From the NCBI RefSeq assembly GCF_037975245.1, contig NC_092580.1:9773001-9837000 (forward strand): a stretch of DNA of 64,000 nt, written 5' to 3'. Origin of the DNA: Apostichopus japonicus. Lineage: Eukaryota > Echinodermata > Holothuroidea > Aspidochirotida > Stichopodidae. The stretch's first letter is position 1; the number at the start of each line of letters is the position of its first letter. Position numbers and translations under genes: made by a program. Shown here piece by piece: positions 33,216 through 46,829 of the stretch. A model generated the notes under the pieces. It saw only the letters and a list, made by a program, of their open reading frames with translations. It did no database searches and had not been told where the DNA came from.

Positions 33216-34312
33216 GTTTCGTGTGATTTTTTTCTTTTCTTTATGGAGCCCTATCAGAACATCTTGCACACTTTCGTTATCATTAAACCTATGATTGATA
33301 TAACTTCTACACGTACATTTCATCAATACAATCGGTATATTTATTAAACTATATTTATCTCGCATATGACTATGATCATTGATTGAATCAAAGGTTAACG
33401 TACCATTGGCCTTGTATGTGTTTTTTAATGTTAATAAAGTTTCATTTTCTATTGATTCGTTGCTAAGAGTTATACAAAATATTCATACAAAAGCAAGGGA
33501 AACGTTACATATATAACTTCGTGGCTCAATTCCTATAATACGCGTGGATTCTAGGTTCCTTTAGAAGCTTAATTGGTGTTCTATGATAATTGAAATAAAA
33601 TAACAATTAAGGGACATTCCAATTTGTACGTCATTGTAATGAAGTAAATAAAAGCAGTTCCGACAGCAGATGTATTTTAAATAGCATATTAAGCCTTTGT
33701 TTTTGTTTTTACCGTAAAACCCAAATTATAGATAAAGTTTACGTCAGGATATCATAAGAATGATTGGAATTTAATGCCCTTTCAAATTATGGATACAACC
33801 CTACAGCTGAGAGTAACATTCAACATTTCTTTGTTTTTTTAATCATTTATACGTTCATCCAGTTTCATGTATTTCAAGCTGTCAAGTAGGCTCAAGATAC
33901 TCTGCTGCCAATGGGGTTGGTAAAAGCTCAATCATCCTTCATTTTCTCGAAACGTTATTTTTTTTTCTCGATGTAAGTTGCAAGAAATGAATGGAAGTCT
34001 ACGTTTTGTGAAATAATGTGAATTCAAACTTGGAAAGTGAAAATGATGTTTCATTTGTTAATGTTCCCTTTGAGACAGTTCCCTTTCGGTCCATTAATGT
34101 TCCCCTTTCTGTACATTAATGTTAATATGATATAGATTTTTGCGAATCTATGATATGCAGGCAACTTCTACCGACTTGTTTCAAGCATTTCCCAATTCTC
34201 TCATTACGCAGATGTCATTCCCCTAAATGGCTGTAGCTCGACTTCCGTCGGAAGGTTGATTAATTATTCAAGGGCGCCACCAAATCATTCATAGATACGT
34301 CACTTAACCCAA

Positions 34313-34350
34313 AAAGAAAGAAAATATGAAGAAAGAAAGAAAGAAAGAAT
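34313..34350. repeat. (GAAA)n microsatellite
   Basis: About eight GAAA units just upstream of a promoter-like segment. Confidence 0.9.
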
Positions 34351-34376
34351 TCGGTTGTTTGGATAGTACACTACCT

Positions 34377-34482
34377 CTGATTGGCTACTAAAACAAAGCT
34401 TTGATTATCATTTCGATTCTTTAAAGGCTTCTTCGCTATATATGCGGATATTTCACCGAGGACCTTTAGCAATCTGGAGTGC
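34377..34482 (+). promoter_or_regulatory. Promoter candidate with a short first-exon donor
   Basis: CTGATTGGCTA (inverted CCAAT, about 34378-34388) and TATATATG (34437-34444) are spaced about 50 bp apart, a classic arrangement. A CTTTGATTATC TCF/LEF-type site lies between (about 34399). Initiation near 34468-34475 would give a tiny non-coding exon ending at the donor TGC|GTAAGT (34483). The downstream gene is not identified. Confidence 0.35.
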
Positions 34483-34489
34483 GTAAGTT

Positions 34490-36590
34490 TGACACAACAT
34501 TTCTCAAAACTTATTCCAGCGACTGAAAATATTTTCAACTGAGATTGATGGTAAAGAGCCTAAGGCAAACGTCTGGTAACGAAAGAAGCGTATCAATTTT
34601 TAATTAGCACCAAATGTCGCCTTCATTTTGACTTTATCGTTATCTAATTACCCAGCTACAATCCTGCAGTTGCCAGAGATTGCTCTCTTAGCTCAAATCT
34701 GTTTTAATCCACACAATTAATTTCTTTTTGTGACACAAAAGTACTTTTAAATCCCCAATTATCCTCTAGATATGAAAGAGGAGAGAAAATTGGGTGTTTT
34801 TTCTTCTACACGGCTTAATTGTTGTGCATTAAGCCCTATCGATCAATTTGACGGTATTTTTCGAAAATGCCAAAAATGTTCATTTACACATTATTAATGT
34901 TAAATTCTTCAACAAAAATGGTGGGCTTTTATTAAGTCAAATTGGAAATTTGTCAAGCAGGTATATCAGCCATCACCATTCATGGAAGCTTTTAAATTAA
35001 TAGATTGAAGACATAGATTTTAGACATACAGTCTAAGAGTTCGTAGTAGATCTTAACATAATTCTAATTGAGCTGTTCAATCTTCTATTTATTTCTATTA
35101 ATTGGATTAGTGGTGGCCATCTTGCTTGACTTCCAACTTGAGCTTCACATCGACACTGATATAATTTATATTCTGAAATTGTGAGAGCTTTTAAGTCAAC
35201 TCTTCAACCACGAATTCCCTTGACACTAACTCTCTGTACCTTCAATCAATCCATCATTCAATCATTTTACAAGTGGGTTATCTAGATTGACTGTATAGTC
35301 CTATCGTGCATGGCTAATAATTTGTAACGTTATCAGCTATTTTCATGAATTTCAATCGAAAACAATTCAGAGAATACTGAATAGTACTAGTTTTCTTTTA
35401 CCAAATTATATCAATATTTGATTAGAACCATCACATTTTGTTGTCATGTGAGTAATGTATCCTGGCAATGTGAGTTTTTTATGTATATGACGTCAGACGT
35501 TAGATAAATCGAAGAAAACCAGCATTTCCAGCAAAATAACATAGACATCGTATTTGATGTTAAACAGAGAGTATAATCTTTGTGTCATTCACTTTTGACG
35601 CATTAAAACACCCATAAGTAATTGTGTATGTAAAATAGACATATTTCCATCATATACGGGATGATTTACATGAATATAATATGTTGTAATGTTTCAACCC
35701 ACGTACAACCATTGTCCACAATACAGAACCCAAAATAAACTAAGGTTGATGTTATTATCTCGTACCCAATATCTGTCTTTTGCTAAATGTTATATAATTG
35801 TTAACCTGTTAACAGGGTCGTCGAAAATATCGTGGGTATATCCTGATTTAAAAATATTCCAAAATGCAGTTATTTTTTAGGTGCCGAAATGTTAGTTCTT
35901 TATCTTGAATGAAATAAAACATTTTGAAACATTAACCCCAAAAACGATGTCAGACCCCAAATACTAAAATATGAAATCCCCCTTTTTAGATAATCATTTA
36001 AGTGAATGTTTGACTGTTTATCTACGTTTCTTTGCATTTCAAAATATTTTTCTTATTTGGATAAAACCAACTTCTGTCTCAGCTTTTTACAGAAAATGTT
36101 TGGGTCTTGTAATAAAATTACGTCAAAATATGATAAACTATACTTATAAGGAGATTTAATTTTCTTTACAAATAGTCTTCAAAAAGTGTCCATTTATCCA
36201 AGAAACATTTGGATAATTAAACACAATGTAGAGTGAAGCCTATAGTGTATCAGGCACGACTTGAGAAAATTTGGGGAAAGTTTTGGGAATATTTTAATAT
36301 CAAATATTCAGTAACGCTTACTTCAAGCTGTGCCGAATCTGGTCATGTATTATACTTGGACTGAACACAAAACAACAGCTAATCCAAATCTTGTATTTAT
36401 AACATTCCACTAATTGAGGGAAAGCTGTGTAAATTTCAGCAAGATTATTATTTCTACTTGATAATAAGCTCACCGTGGTCAAGATCCTTCACACGGAGGA
36501 AAACTGTGTACATTTGACACACGACTATTATTACATAACATTCACGAACTCATCACGATCAAGAGCATTTATCATACCAGATGACCGGGC
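34490..36590. other. AT-rich non-coding stretch
   Basis: No supported exon. A perfect CRE TGACGTCA lies at 35488-35495. Frames at 35689-35880 and 35971-36159 are unsupported. Confidence 0.5.
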
Positions 36591-36592
36591 TT

Positions 36593-36712
36593 TGGGAAGG
36601 GAGGGCGTCAGGGGAAGGGTGTCAGGGGAAGGGGAATGGCGTCAGGGGTAGGGGAAGTGCGTCAGGGGAAGGGGACGGGCGTCAGGGGAAGGGGGCGTCA
36701 GGGGTCCAGGTG
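36593..36712. repeat. G-rich minisatellite, GGCGTCAGGGGAAGGG units
   Basis: About seven units of 16-22 bp. Repeated GGGG blocks on the plus strand could form G-quadruplexes. Confidence 0.9.
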
Positions 36713-38209
36713 TGGATGTGATGGAGGTTAAAATTGTCTTCTTGCATGTTTAACATATAGTAAATGTGACACTAGTATATAAAACCAAAACGCTTTCAAC
36801 CAAGAAAAAAAAAGTCTTAGCATTTTACAGATTTAGTTTGAAGTATTTGGAAGCCATCAAATAATCCGAACTATACCTTCAATGGAGGTTCAGAAAATTC
36901 GTTGAATATCGTGCATTTGGTTGATCTCGTTATACGTTAATCATGTATATGTGAGAAGCATCGCGCACCTTCAGTTTATTGTTTCAACCTTTCGAGCTAT
37001 GACTTCCTCTCTACAATTTGGCTATTCACATTTTCTTTCTACTAAAATCTAACTTTTGATCATGTCATTGGATATGAAAATTCAAAACAACATTCTCCAA
37101 ATGGCTTACAGGAACAACTTTATACATAGTTGAGGAGAATTGTTAACCCAAATCTTTGAGTCTTTTTTTTTTTTTTTTTTGGAAGATGGATAATGGGAGA
37201 TGGCATAATGGCCTAAGGAAACGACCACTCCCCTGTATAGTATACGACACATAATAACCATATATGAATCACAGAAGACCGAAGGATTAGTAATGGTCTC
37301 TCTGCTCCAGTTGAAATTTGCGAGACTATATGAAAGGTCCTTTTTCTCGTTCTCCACCTCTCTCTCTCTTATTTTTACCCTGTCACGGCTTATACATTGA
37401 GTGGCGAATACCATATTATGGGGTTTCTCCATTTTCATACCTGACTGGTTTTGAGGTTTTTATTCCACTTTTTGCCAATATAATATGAGAAAATATAAAA
37501 AAAAATCCTATAGCAAAGTCATTGCCAATCTATCGCATATTGCTTTTTACCCTGCGGGAAAGATTAAAACTAGGAAGGTTTATTTTGGGCTATTAGTTCC
37601 GCTCGCCTGACTTGGTATTGCCAGAGTTAAGAGATTTCACAGGTTTGGCTGTTGCGGACACGCGGCCAACATTGACAATTGCTGTTTCATGGACCTTGCT
37701 TGCGAAGATATGTATGAATTTTAGCCTGTCCCGTTGAGAGTTTTAATAGCCAACGAGAAGGCATTGAACAGATGTAGGGCAAAATCGTGAGTTATCTCAC
37801 TAAAGGGCTTGTCCAAACACCGGTAATATTTAGAGAGCTAGAGAACATTTTTTTTGCTGGTGTTTTCATGCCTTTTTGAAAGTTCAAGAGTGTGAACTTG
37901 ATTCAGGAGGCGACAAACTTGCGAAAATATTAGGCCTGTAAACTAGTTATAACGCTATACCAGGTCACGTTTCACACGAGTCCGCACTAAGTGCTGGTGA
38001 CGTACGTATTGATGATCTGAATGTCTACTTGTGGTTAAATGGTCCTACTTAATGTCCTTATAAAATCAAGTTTAATTATATCAAACGGTATACAGCAAAA
38101 GAAAAAGTCAAAGGATTCCTTTTTGAACATTAATGTTATAAAAGCATATTCAAATAAAATAAACTATTAGCAAAGTGCTTTATCCACTAAAGAGCCCGTG
38201 TAGGAGAAT

Positions 38210-38275
38210 GTGTAAAAGTAAGAGGCCTGACATTTCGATCCTGCCAGGATCGAAACGTCAGGCCCTTTTACACAT
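38210..38275. mobile_element. Palindromic Penelope-like terminal fragment
   Basis: Inverted arms of 20 bp (38224-38243 and 38245-38264) with one mismatch around a single central C: GGCCTGACATTTCGATCCTG and CAGGATCGAAACGTCAGGCC. The symmetry extends outward through TGTGTAAAAG / CTTTTACACA with small gaps. Both arms match the Penelope-like sequence at 7621-7700, so this looks like two element ends joined in inverted orientation. Confidence 0.55.
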
Positions 38276-38327
38276 AAAAGCATATTACTAACACAAGTCT
38301 CTGATATCGTATTGATGCAACAGAAAA

Positions 38328-38566
<239 letters not shown>

Positions 38567-38569
38567 CTG

Positions 38570-41500
38570 TATAAGCGGTAAACTAGTGAGCGTATGTGTA
38601 TTTTGGTAAATTCCCTATATTAACTAAGGAAACAAAGGAATACGTGAGAGAATCTGTGAGTTCAAAAGAATAATATGATTATAAAAACTTAGAAATTGAA
38701 ACAGAAAAAGTGCATTAGTATTTCACGTATCATAATCCATGGTTAACTTGACAAGATTTCACGTCTTTCAATTTAATGTTTTTCTTTGTTCTGTTTTGTC
38801 GGTGAGTTTATTTATTAAGCATGTTTTGGAATTTAAAATGTTCACAGAGGACTTCCACAAGACTTATTTAATACAGATGTATTAAATTTTACATCATTTA
38901 CACAAAAAAACTTAAAAAAAAACAAGAAATATGGTTCTTTTTTTCTTTCTAGTTTTCTTTTTAGTTGCCCCTGAAGTTGTGATTTTCCCACCCGCTTGCA
39001 ACTAGTTTCTCGTTCATTATTTCTTTATCAAATCATTAGCAGAACTACGTGATTTTTCACACGTTCGTGATTTTAAGCGACCTCAATCGAATCATAATAA
39101 CGATATTTATGTGCTATGTCTGCAACGATGCGTAAAATTAGGCCTTTCTTGGAAGTTTGAATCAAGATCTTTTGGGCGCATTCTTCGCGATGGTTTAATT
39201 TCTGACACGCGACATGAGCATATGGGATGCCGTGAAATGTCCACCGTAATAATTTACGCTCAATAACACACCCTGACAGGTATTTCATGTCAAAATCTAT
39301 TTAAATACTATTTAGCAGTTTGAAAGGATTTCAAAAGACTTGCCGAAAGTCGGTTTAGATATAAATATCGGATTGAAGTAAAGACTTGCCCCGAGTCGTT
39401 TTCTACAGTGATATAGTTAGGATGTCGCCAGATAACGATTAAAAACTTCACTGATTTGCGGTTGAAGTTGCTGATAACATACTCCGTGAACGACCAGGTA
39501 CATAAACACGTTCTTGTTGCTTTCGTCGACCATAATTTGCAACAGGAGTAGTAACAGTTTGGGCAAAAAAAGTTTGCCAATGAAACAAAATAATACAAGT
39601 AATTTGTGGAACACAATATTATTTTGTGGATTAAACAGCTAATGATTCGCAAGTAACGAGCAGCCAGTATATAAATAACGTGGCTGCTTCAGCTAAACTA
39701 GATTTACACGGCTTGATCGCAAGTTATAAAACCAACTCGAAATACACCTTTAAGATTATATAGTAAACACCTACACAGAAATGAAGTGAAGATAGCGTGT
39801 ATTTCAACGCTGGAGGAGGCGGGTTGTTGTTGGTGGGGGAAGCGGGCGAATGCGGGGTCGTGAAAAGTGAAGGTATATTTCGAAGTTACTTACTAATATT
39901 TTTACCAGTCCTCTTTACACTGAAGAAGGCGGGGGGGGGGGGGCGGGTTGGAGAAGGAGGTGGGGCAGGGTAGGCGTTCACGCAGTGTTTGAAAGCAGTT
40001 TGCTTTTATTTCCCACTCATAATTATATAGGCAATGCACCCATGACATGGATTGTTCTATGGAAGAGATAACAAAGTGTCTTAAGTATCCATGGATTCAC
40101 AGCATGCATGAGCTATCTCCAAGGTAATCCCTTTATCAATAAATGACATCATATAAAATTCACTGGTCTGTTCCGAAAATATTATAAGTTTGCTTGATTT
40201 ACTATACTGATGAATGGCGCGGCGTTGCAAAGTAGATCATGATCACACATAGTGAGAGTAGCTTCGTGTATTTATAATATCCAGGGGAGGCTAGAAAACA
40301 TGGCAAGAGAGTGAAGAAACTGACAAATTCCGAAACTGAGTTACTGGAAAGTATGACATGAAATAAACTAAATCACTATTCCTGGACTCTCACTCTCAAT
40401 CATGTAAATCCCTTGCTATTTATGTTAGGTTCTACATCAAGCAACAAACTTTGATACACATTGTGTTTTCATCATCATCTTCTTCTTCTTCTTCGTATGC
40501 CTACGTATCAATAATCACATATATGTTTCGCTATCCGTGCACCCACTGTCATTTGACAACATATTGCAAGTACAGAAATAGTCCTTGGCATATCAAAGGC
40601 CAACATACCGGTACCGGTACATGTTTTTGTCCTATATGGCTTCCCATGCTTACAATCTGCCGCATCGTAATTGGAGATGATCACAATTGACTTGTGGCAT
40701 CCCCTGGAAGCGACATACAAAACTGATCATCTTGTATCCCCCATATGTGTCAACACATGGTCACGTAATGTTATACCGGAGGAAATTATTTTCCCCAAGT
40801 CTTCATTTCACTTTACTATATACGTTTTATGAATAACTTCGCCAAAACGATTTCTAAAACTGCCTCCGAGGTAGATATCCGATATTTTCATTCCCCTCTT
40901 TGTACATTCATACGTCGAAGCTTTTGTTTTATACGCGTATACAAACTAGACTGATAGGAGGACATCAGTCCCCGACTTACCCATCAGATGGGGTACGCAA
41001 TGGCTGGAAGTAAAATGTTCGAAAACATTCCACACATGTAAGAAACCTTTATACACGTACAAGACTTAAAGGAGACTGTTGCGCTGAAGCAGACAGCATC
41101 CTGATTGAACTTGATGTTATTCCTCACACTGTTAATTCTATTGCGAGGCCAAGTTCTTTATTACAATTTGCATGCTTGAAATTTCTTTATTTTATTATTA
41201 TTATTATTTACTTTTTTGGAAATTTTTACCTACAAGACTTCCCAGTCTTTCAGTTGGCGTGTTTTTCAATAAATTGTTCCAGTACTGACAAAGTTGACAA
41301 AGACCAACTTATTCTCAGGAGCTCGGTGGTTCACGTTCGTTTTTGTTGCAAACAATCATGGGGTTCGGTCTTACCTTGATCAACTGCTCTAATATGATAT
41401 TGCAAACCGGCAGAGCTCTACAGCGATCGTTAAAGGTTTGAAATATACCCTACAACCAAATCGAATAAGCTCCTTTAAGTCAACGGTCGCAGTTTTATTA

Positions 41501-41940
41501 TTGCGTTTAATAAAATAACACTAATCAAAGGGAAACACAAAATAATCAATTTAAAAAAAACAGATTTTTTTTTTATACTTCTCTTATTGATAGAAATCAT
41601 GCAAGGTTGAAAGAATATCCCGACGTAACTTAATACCTACAATATTATATTGCACATTGAAGTATAGAGCCAACAACATTAGAACATCCGGGGACACATG
41701 TCGTTTCCCAACCGTGCGGAATGCTGCTTTAAAAGAATCAGCGAAGTCTACTGATACAATACGTACAAAAGGACAAGTAGCTATTTATGGTATTTCTTTT
41801 TATGGTATACACTTGTTTACATCGCCGTATGATATATTTACATGTCCTAACAGTGCATGTATATTCCTTTTATTTTGATTTTTTGTCAAAGAGCGACATC
41901 TCTAAAAAATTCACAAGCATATAAGGTGTGTGTATAATAT
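38570..41940. other. Non-coding stretch
   Basis: No supported exon. Frames at 39073-39288 (minus), 39308-39652 (minus), 40451-40690 (plus) and 41657-41878 (plus) have no domain or splice support. G-run at 39930-39942; a small CTT run at about 40474-40494. Confidence 0.5.
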
Positions 41941-41950
41941 AGACATATTA

Positions 41951-41954
<4 letters not shown>

Positions 41955-42019
<65 letters not shown>

Positions 42020-42033
42020 TGTGTGTGTGTGTT
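41955..42033. repeat. (TA)n plus (GT)n microsatellite
   Basis: About 60 bp of TA, then GCGTGTGTGTGTGTGTTTG. Confidence 0.96.
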
Positions 42034-42954
42034 TGCATATATGTATTAGCATTGCCTAAGTTGATAGAGACCTATTTATATATTAAACCAGTTTGCTTAC
42101 ATATCTGGTTGATTTATTTCATGCCACCGTCAGCAAGCCTAAAATATACTCTAAGAAATATTCAGAACTGACTGTAACTAATTTCAAACTCGGCGTCGTT
42201 AGACAAAGCTGAAATATTTAGCATAATCAGAAAATGAAACTATACAAAGTCAATTGATAAACCACACACAGTGGGTATTGTCCAATACAGCCAGGAATGC
42301 CCTGGTATATTCCTCACCGCAAACCAAATCTCAATATACAAATTAAAAAGTTTGTATCCGCCAAATACGATGGTTTCTTATGCGGCAAGCTGAGATTCGA
42401 CAGCGTGCATGGCGTTCAGAGCCCAGATTGTATAATACTACCAAAGAAATCTTAGAATTCTTATTCAATTTGTTTCGATACTTTTCTTTGCTTCTTAACT
42501 TTATCCTTGATAGCGGTTTCATAATTGGTACTTAAACCTTTAATTTAGCCTGGCCACCTGTGACAAATATCATAACTTATGGATTTTCTATATAACAGCC
42601 AAAAAAAAAGAACGCTTTCTCTTGGTTTATTGTGTTCGCTTTCTTTGTCTCATATTCATTAGAAATCTGAAGAGCAGCAACTTAATCGGGCTTAAATCCT
42701 CTTGTCCTCGATTTCATTCTCTTCTTCTCATTCTTCTTTCTTATCATCAAATATAGTTTATCATAACTATACTTGAAAACTGCTTCAGTTTGTTTGAACT
42801 GCTCCAGCACGGACACCATGCAGTTTGTAAAATAAGTTGAGATACTTTAACGTCTGGTCAAATCATCGAGCTATTAACGAAAGTATAGCTCCATGGTCAA
42901 ATAAAGACAATGGAAAAATGAAAACATGTTTTATGTAGTATAGGATAGCATAAC

Positions 42955-43200
42955 TGATTTATTTCCACAATTGATAAAGGAAATTTAATGAGATGTGCAA
43001 TTGATGAAAGGAATTATTATGTACACTTGATATTTGGTCAAGGGAATTTTCCAAAATTTACAATTGATAATTGATCAAGGGAATTTACCAAAATGTCGAT
43101 GATAATTGATAAAGGGAATTTACGAAAACTGATTTCTTGATTTACAAAAAGCTCACTATTCTTAATGGTCAAGGGAAGTTACTAAAATGCACATTTGATA
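42955..43200. repeat. Degenerate repeat, TTGATAAAGGGAATTTAC type
   Basis: Six or so diverged copies of (A)ATTGAT(A/C)AAGGGAATTTACCAAAATG at roughly 35-50-bp spacing. Confidence 0.6.
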
Positions 43201-43439
43201 CAAAGATTAATATCATCACAGACGTCAATATATGATCATATAAAATTTCATGTGTTTTATTTGGTTTACCTAATTGAACTTGAAGTAAGCAGATGTAAAG
43301 TCAAAGATAACACTGATCAGATATTTTTCTTTTTCTTTTTACTTCCCTCTATTGTTTTGACCTTGAATTTGATACAATTCTGTTAATTTTCCTCCATAGG
43401 AGTTGTAAACTGCTTATATCTTACCAATGAAGATGAGTG

Positions 43440-44300
43440 TATTCATCTTCAGGAATTTATAATATGATACCAACATATTCTATATGAGTAATACATGATA
43501 CACACAGATTCTACAATGCAGGTACTTATAGATTCTACAAAGAAAATACAATGATATCAACATAGGTAATTCTACAAGCATAATACATGATACATATATA
43601 TTCTACAATGATAATGCACTGATACTTATAGATTCTACAATGATAATATAATGGTACTTATATATTTTACAAATATAATGATATCAACATATTCTACAAG
43701 AATAATAAATGATACATTCTTATTCTGCAATGATAATGCACCGATACTATAGATTCTACAATGATTTATTGATACTAACGTATTCTACAAGAAAAATATA
43801 GTGATAGTAATATACTATATACATAGATCATATATAATGATACTAACATATTGTACAATGATAATATAGGCTAATAGTTTCCGCAAGTTGATAAATTAAT
43901 GATGCTAACATGTTCTACAATAATATAGTGATATTAACATAGGCCTACTCTATATAGATAATATATAATTATAATAACATATTCTACAATGATAATATAT
44001 GGATACTTACAGATACTTCGATGGTAAAATAGTGATGCCGGCAGATTCAACAATAATAATTTAATGATACAAACAGCTTATACAATGATAATATAGGCTA
44101 ATAGTAGTAGTTTCCGCAATATGATAAAGTAATGATGCTAACAGGTTCTACAATAAGAATAATATCATGATACTAACAGATTCAACAATTTAGTAGTATA
44201 ATGATGCTATACAAGTCACCATATGATTTAAATATAATGATGCTGAAAGTTGTAGAATTTATAATATAATTGATACGAAGAATTTTTACATTTGATACAG
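43440..44300. repeat. Degenerate AT-rich tandem repeat
   Basis: Many diverged copies of TTCTACAATGATAATATAATGATACTAACA at about 35-45-bp spacing. No coding potential. Confidence 0.7.
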
Positions 44301-44330
44301 GTAATATAAATACTGCGTAACTGGTAAAAT

Positions 44331-44463
44331 AATGATATCGTTAACAGCATAATTGATACTAATAATGATATCGTTAACAGCATAATTGATACTAATAATG
44401 ATATCGTTAACAGCATAATTGATACTAATAATGATATCGTTAACAGCATAATTGATACTAATA
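44331..44463. repeat. 33-bp tandem repeat, 4 copies
   Basis: Identical AATGATATCGTTAACAGCAT-AATTGATACTAAT units beginning at 44331, 44364, 44397 and 44430. This is a recent expansion within the diverged array to its left. The 11-residue periodic minus-strand frame is a shadow. Confidence 0.95.
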
Positions 44464-44499
44464 ACGATGTTACAATCACCACAACTTATAACAATATTT

Positions 44500-46440
44500 C
44501 ATAGCCTACTGGAGACCTAAGATTGATAATATTTTGATACTGAAAACTCTACAATTAAAGAAAAATGAAACTGAAAATGTATGCGGTCATGACAGTTAAT
44601 GGAGGTAGTGTTAAGTCGAGTTAGCATTGATGTCTTCCTTCACGATCAACAAAGTTGTGACAAAGTATGGCACAAAAACTTAAATAAAACTACTCAATAA
44701 GTATCGTGATAAAGTATATCCAGTATCCAATAGGATAAGCTTTCCGTTGTGCGATTAAAAGCAGTTATTCTTGCAATTTGTAAGACTTGTTAGTAATTGA
44801 AGGTGAGCTCTAAATGAATTTGTTTAGGAATGTTTAGGGATTAAAATGATACCCAGTACATAAATGTTCACCGCATGCAGCTACGTACAGATGTCTTAGA
44901 AAAAAGGAAAAACACGTATCGTGTCATATACAACACATTATTTTCTTTTAACTTTGTAGAAACTTTATATATACAGAACATTTCCATCGAACATTACAAC
45001 AAGCAAGGAGAATCAGTTATATATTAGTTACAATATCATGTACCTGCTAAATAATGCATTTTGACATTGTTCGTTTTCCATGCTTGCCTCGATTCTAATA
45101 ACAACACAATCATCACAATATAACAACGCCAAGCACAACCCAGACAACAACAACACACTGCAGTATGAATACAATTTATGGCCTAAGAATCATTTTCCAT
45201 GAAATCATTAAATGTTAGAAAGTTGCTTTCACGCAATTGACAATTTACATTATGATAACACTTTTATTTTCTCTTGTACTTTGTTAGAAGTGTCGTATAA
45301 GCAGTCTATTTGTGTGTCTGTGTCTGTGTGTGTGTGTTATTTCAACTGACCATTCATTCACACACGATTGTTTATTATGTCCTGATGTCATCAGGTTGCT
45401 CATCTGTTTATTCAGGTTAACCTCCATCAAACGTATTCACAAATGTAACGTTACAGGCAATCCCAACTGTAACGAACGTTTTATTTATATATTTAGTCAA
45501 TGTTCCTTAATAATTAGCCTGTCATTGTTTTAGAGCTTACGTTCGTTTACTCTGTGCGAAGTATTTAATAAAGGGATGAGTCAATGTTATTTAAAACCGC
45601 GGAAGTTACCCCGGTAAACAGCAAAGCACTTTGATTGCTTGGTAAACATGTTGAACTAATTGGTAAACAATTCGAAACAATTTGAAATGTTTTGGCCTTT
45701 CAAGTTAGTATTGTAGGGCACGAGACAAACCTGCATTCTTTACAGGTAAACACAGACATAGATATCAATTTAAAGTCTACCCTTTTAACACTCTGATTGC
45801 AGCTCATTTATTTAATATTTTTGAGTTTTCACGATATCTCTAGACATCATCTGAATGTACAATAAGTCTATACACTTTACATGAAACCGTATGGTATTCC
45901 TGATTATTTTTATACCTTTAACGTTGTATTTTTGTCAAATGAATAATTAGTGATCATCATTTAGCCTGACACTGAAATCTGAATATATTTCACTTACCTA
46001 ACAAAAGTTACTTGAAATAGCGAACAAATATTCAATATTCTTATATACTTGTAAGTATATGCTATGTTTACTTTATAATGACTACATTCGTTATTTCGAA
46101 TAAGATTGGATTCTTTTTATTTATATCTATTAAAATACATATATACTTGGAGACGATTCTACAAGAAAACGTTAAATCGCGCATCATCCCCCGACATCTA
46201 AACCGTTTGTATTAATTTCTCATTAAGACAATTAACCAGCAATATATATATATATATCATATACTTCTCTTTCAAATTGTATACTTTATGCACATCAAAT
46301 ATGGATACATATTTTAACTGGTTTCTATTTGTTTTGCCGCGTACCGTACTGTTTTATAATATCTATATGTAATGGCTCTGCTGAGTTAATACTATTATAT
46401 ATATATATATATTTAGTATAACCTATTAACCTCGGAAATG
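44500..46440. other. Non-coding stretch
   Basis: No supported exon. A (TG) run lies at 45309-45338. Confidence 0.5.
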
Positions 46441-46457
46441 TTCTGATACGCTATTTC

Positions 46458-46826
46458 TGATTGGTCGCTAAAGATAGTGACGTCAAGATGTCCACACCCC
46501 GGCAGAGATGCATGAGTATGACAAAAAGCCTGCTCGTGCAGATGGGTTAGATAATCTTGTTTGTTGATACTGGCTCAATTTATAGGTGTAAAGAAAGATT
46601 AACGAAGTAATCCAGCGAATCAGAGACTCAATTTAATATGTAACTGTTCCGTCTTCGAGGAAGCCGTTTATTAAATTGTGGGTTTTACCTGAGAATTCCA
46701 AACTCCAAAAAAAAAAAAAAACGTAGCTTTAAAGATTTCAATCTCGATCCTTAGCTGTCTTTGACAAGATCATTAGCCTGAGAGGAATATCAGAACAATC
46801 ATCTGGACTATCCTAAAACCACTGAC
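46458..46826 (+). promoter_or_regulatory. Promoter / untranslated first-exon candidate
   Basis: CTGATTGGTCG (inverted CCAAT, core 46460-46464) lies 14 bp before a perfect CRE TGACGTCA (46478-46485). A strong donor ACTGAC|GTAAGT follows at 46827. This could be the untranslated first exon of the gene whose start codon is at 53713, where the ATG exon has its own acceptor. Inferred from motifs only. Confidence 0.35.
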
Positions 46827-46829
46827 GTA

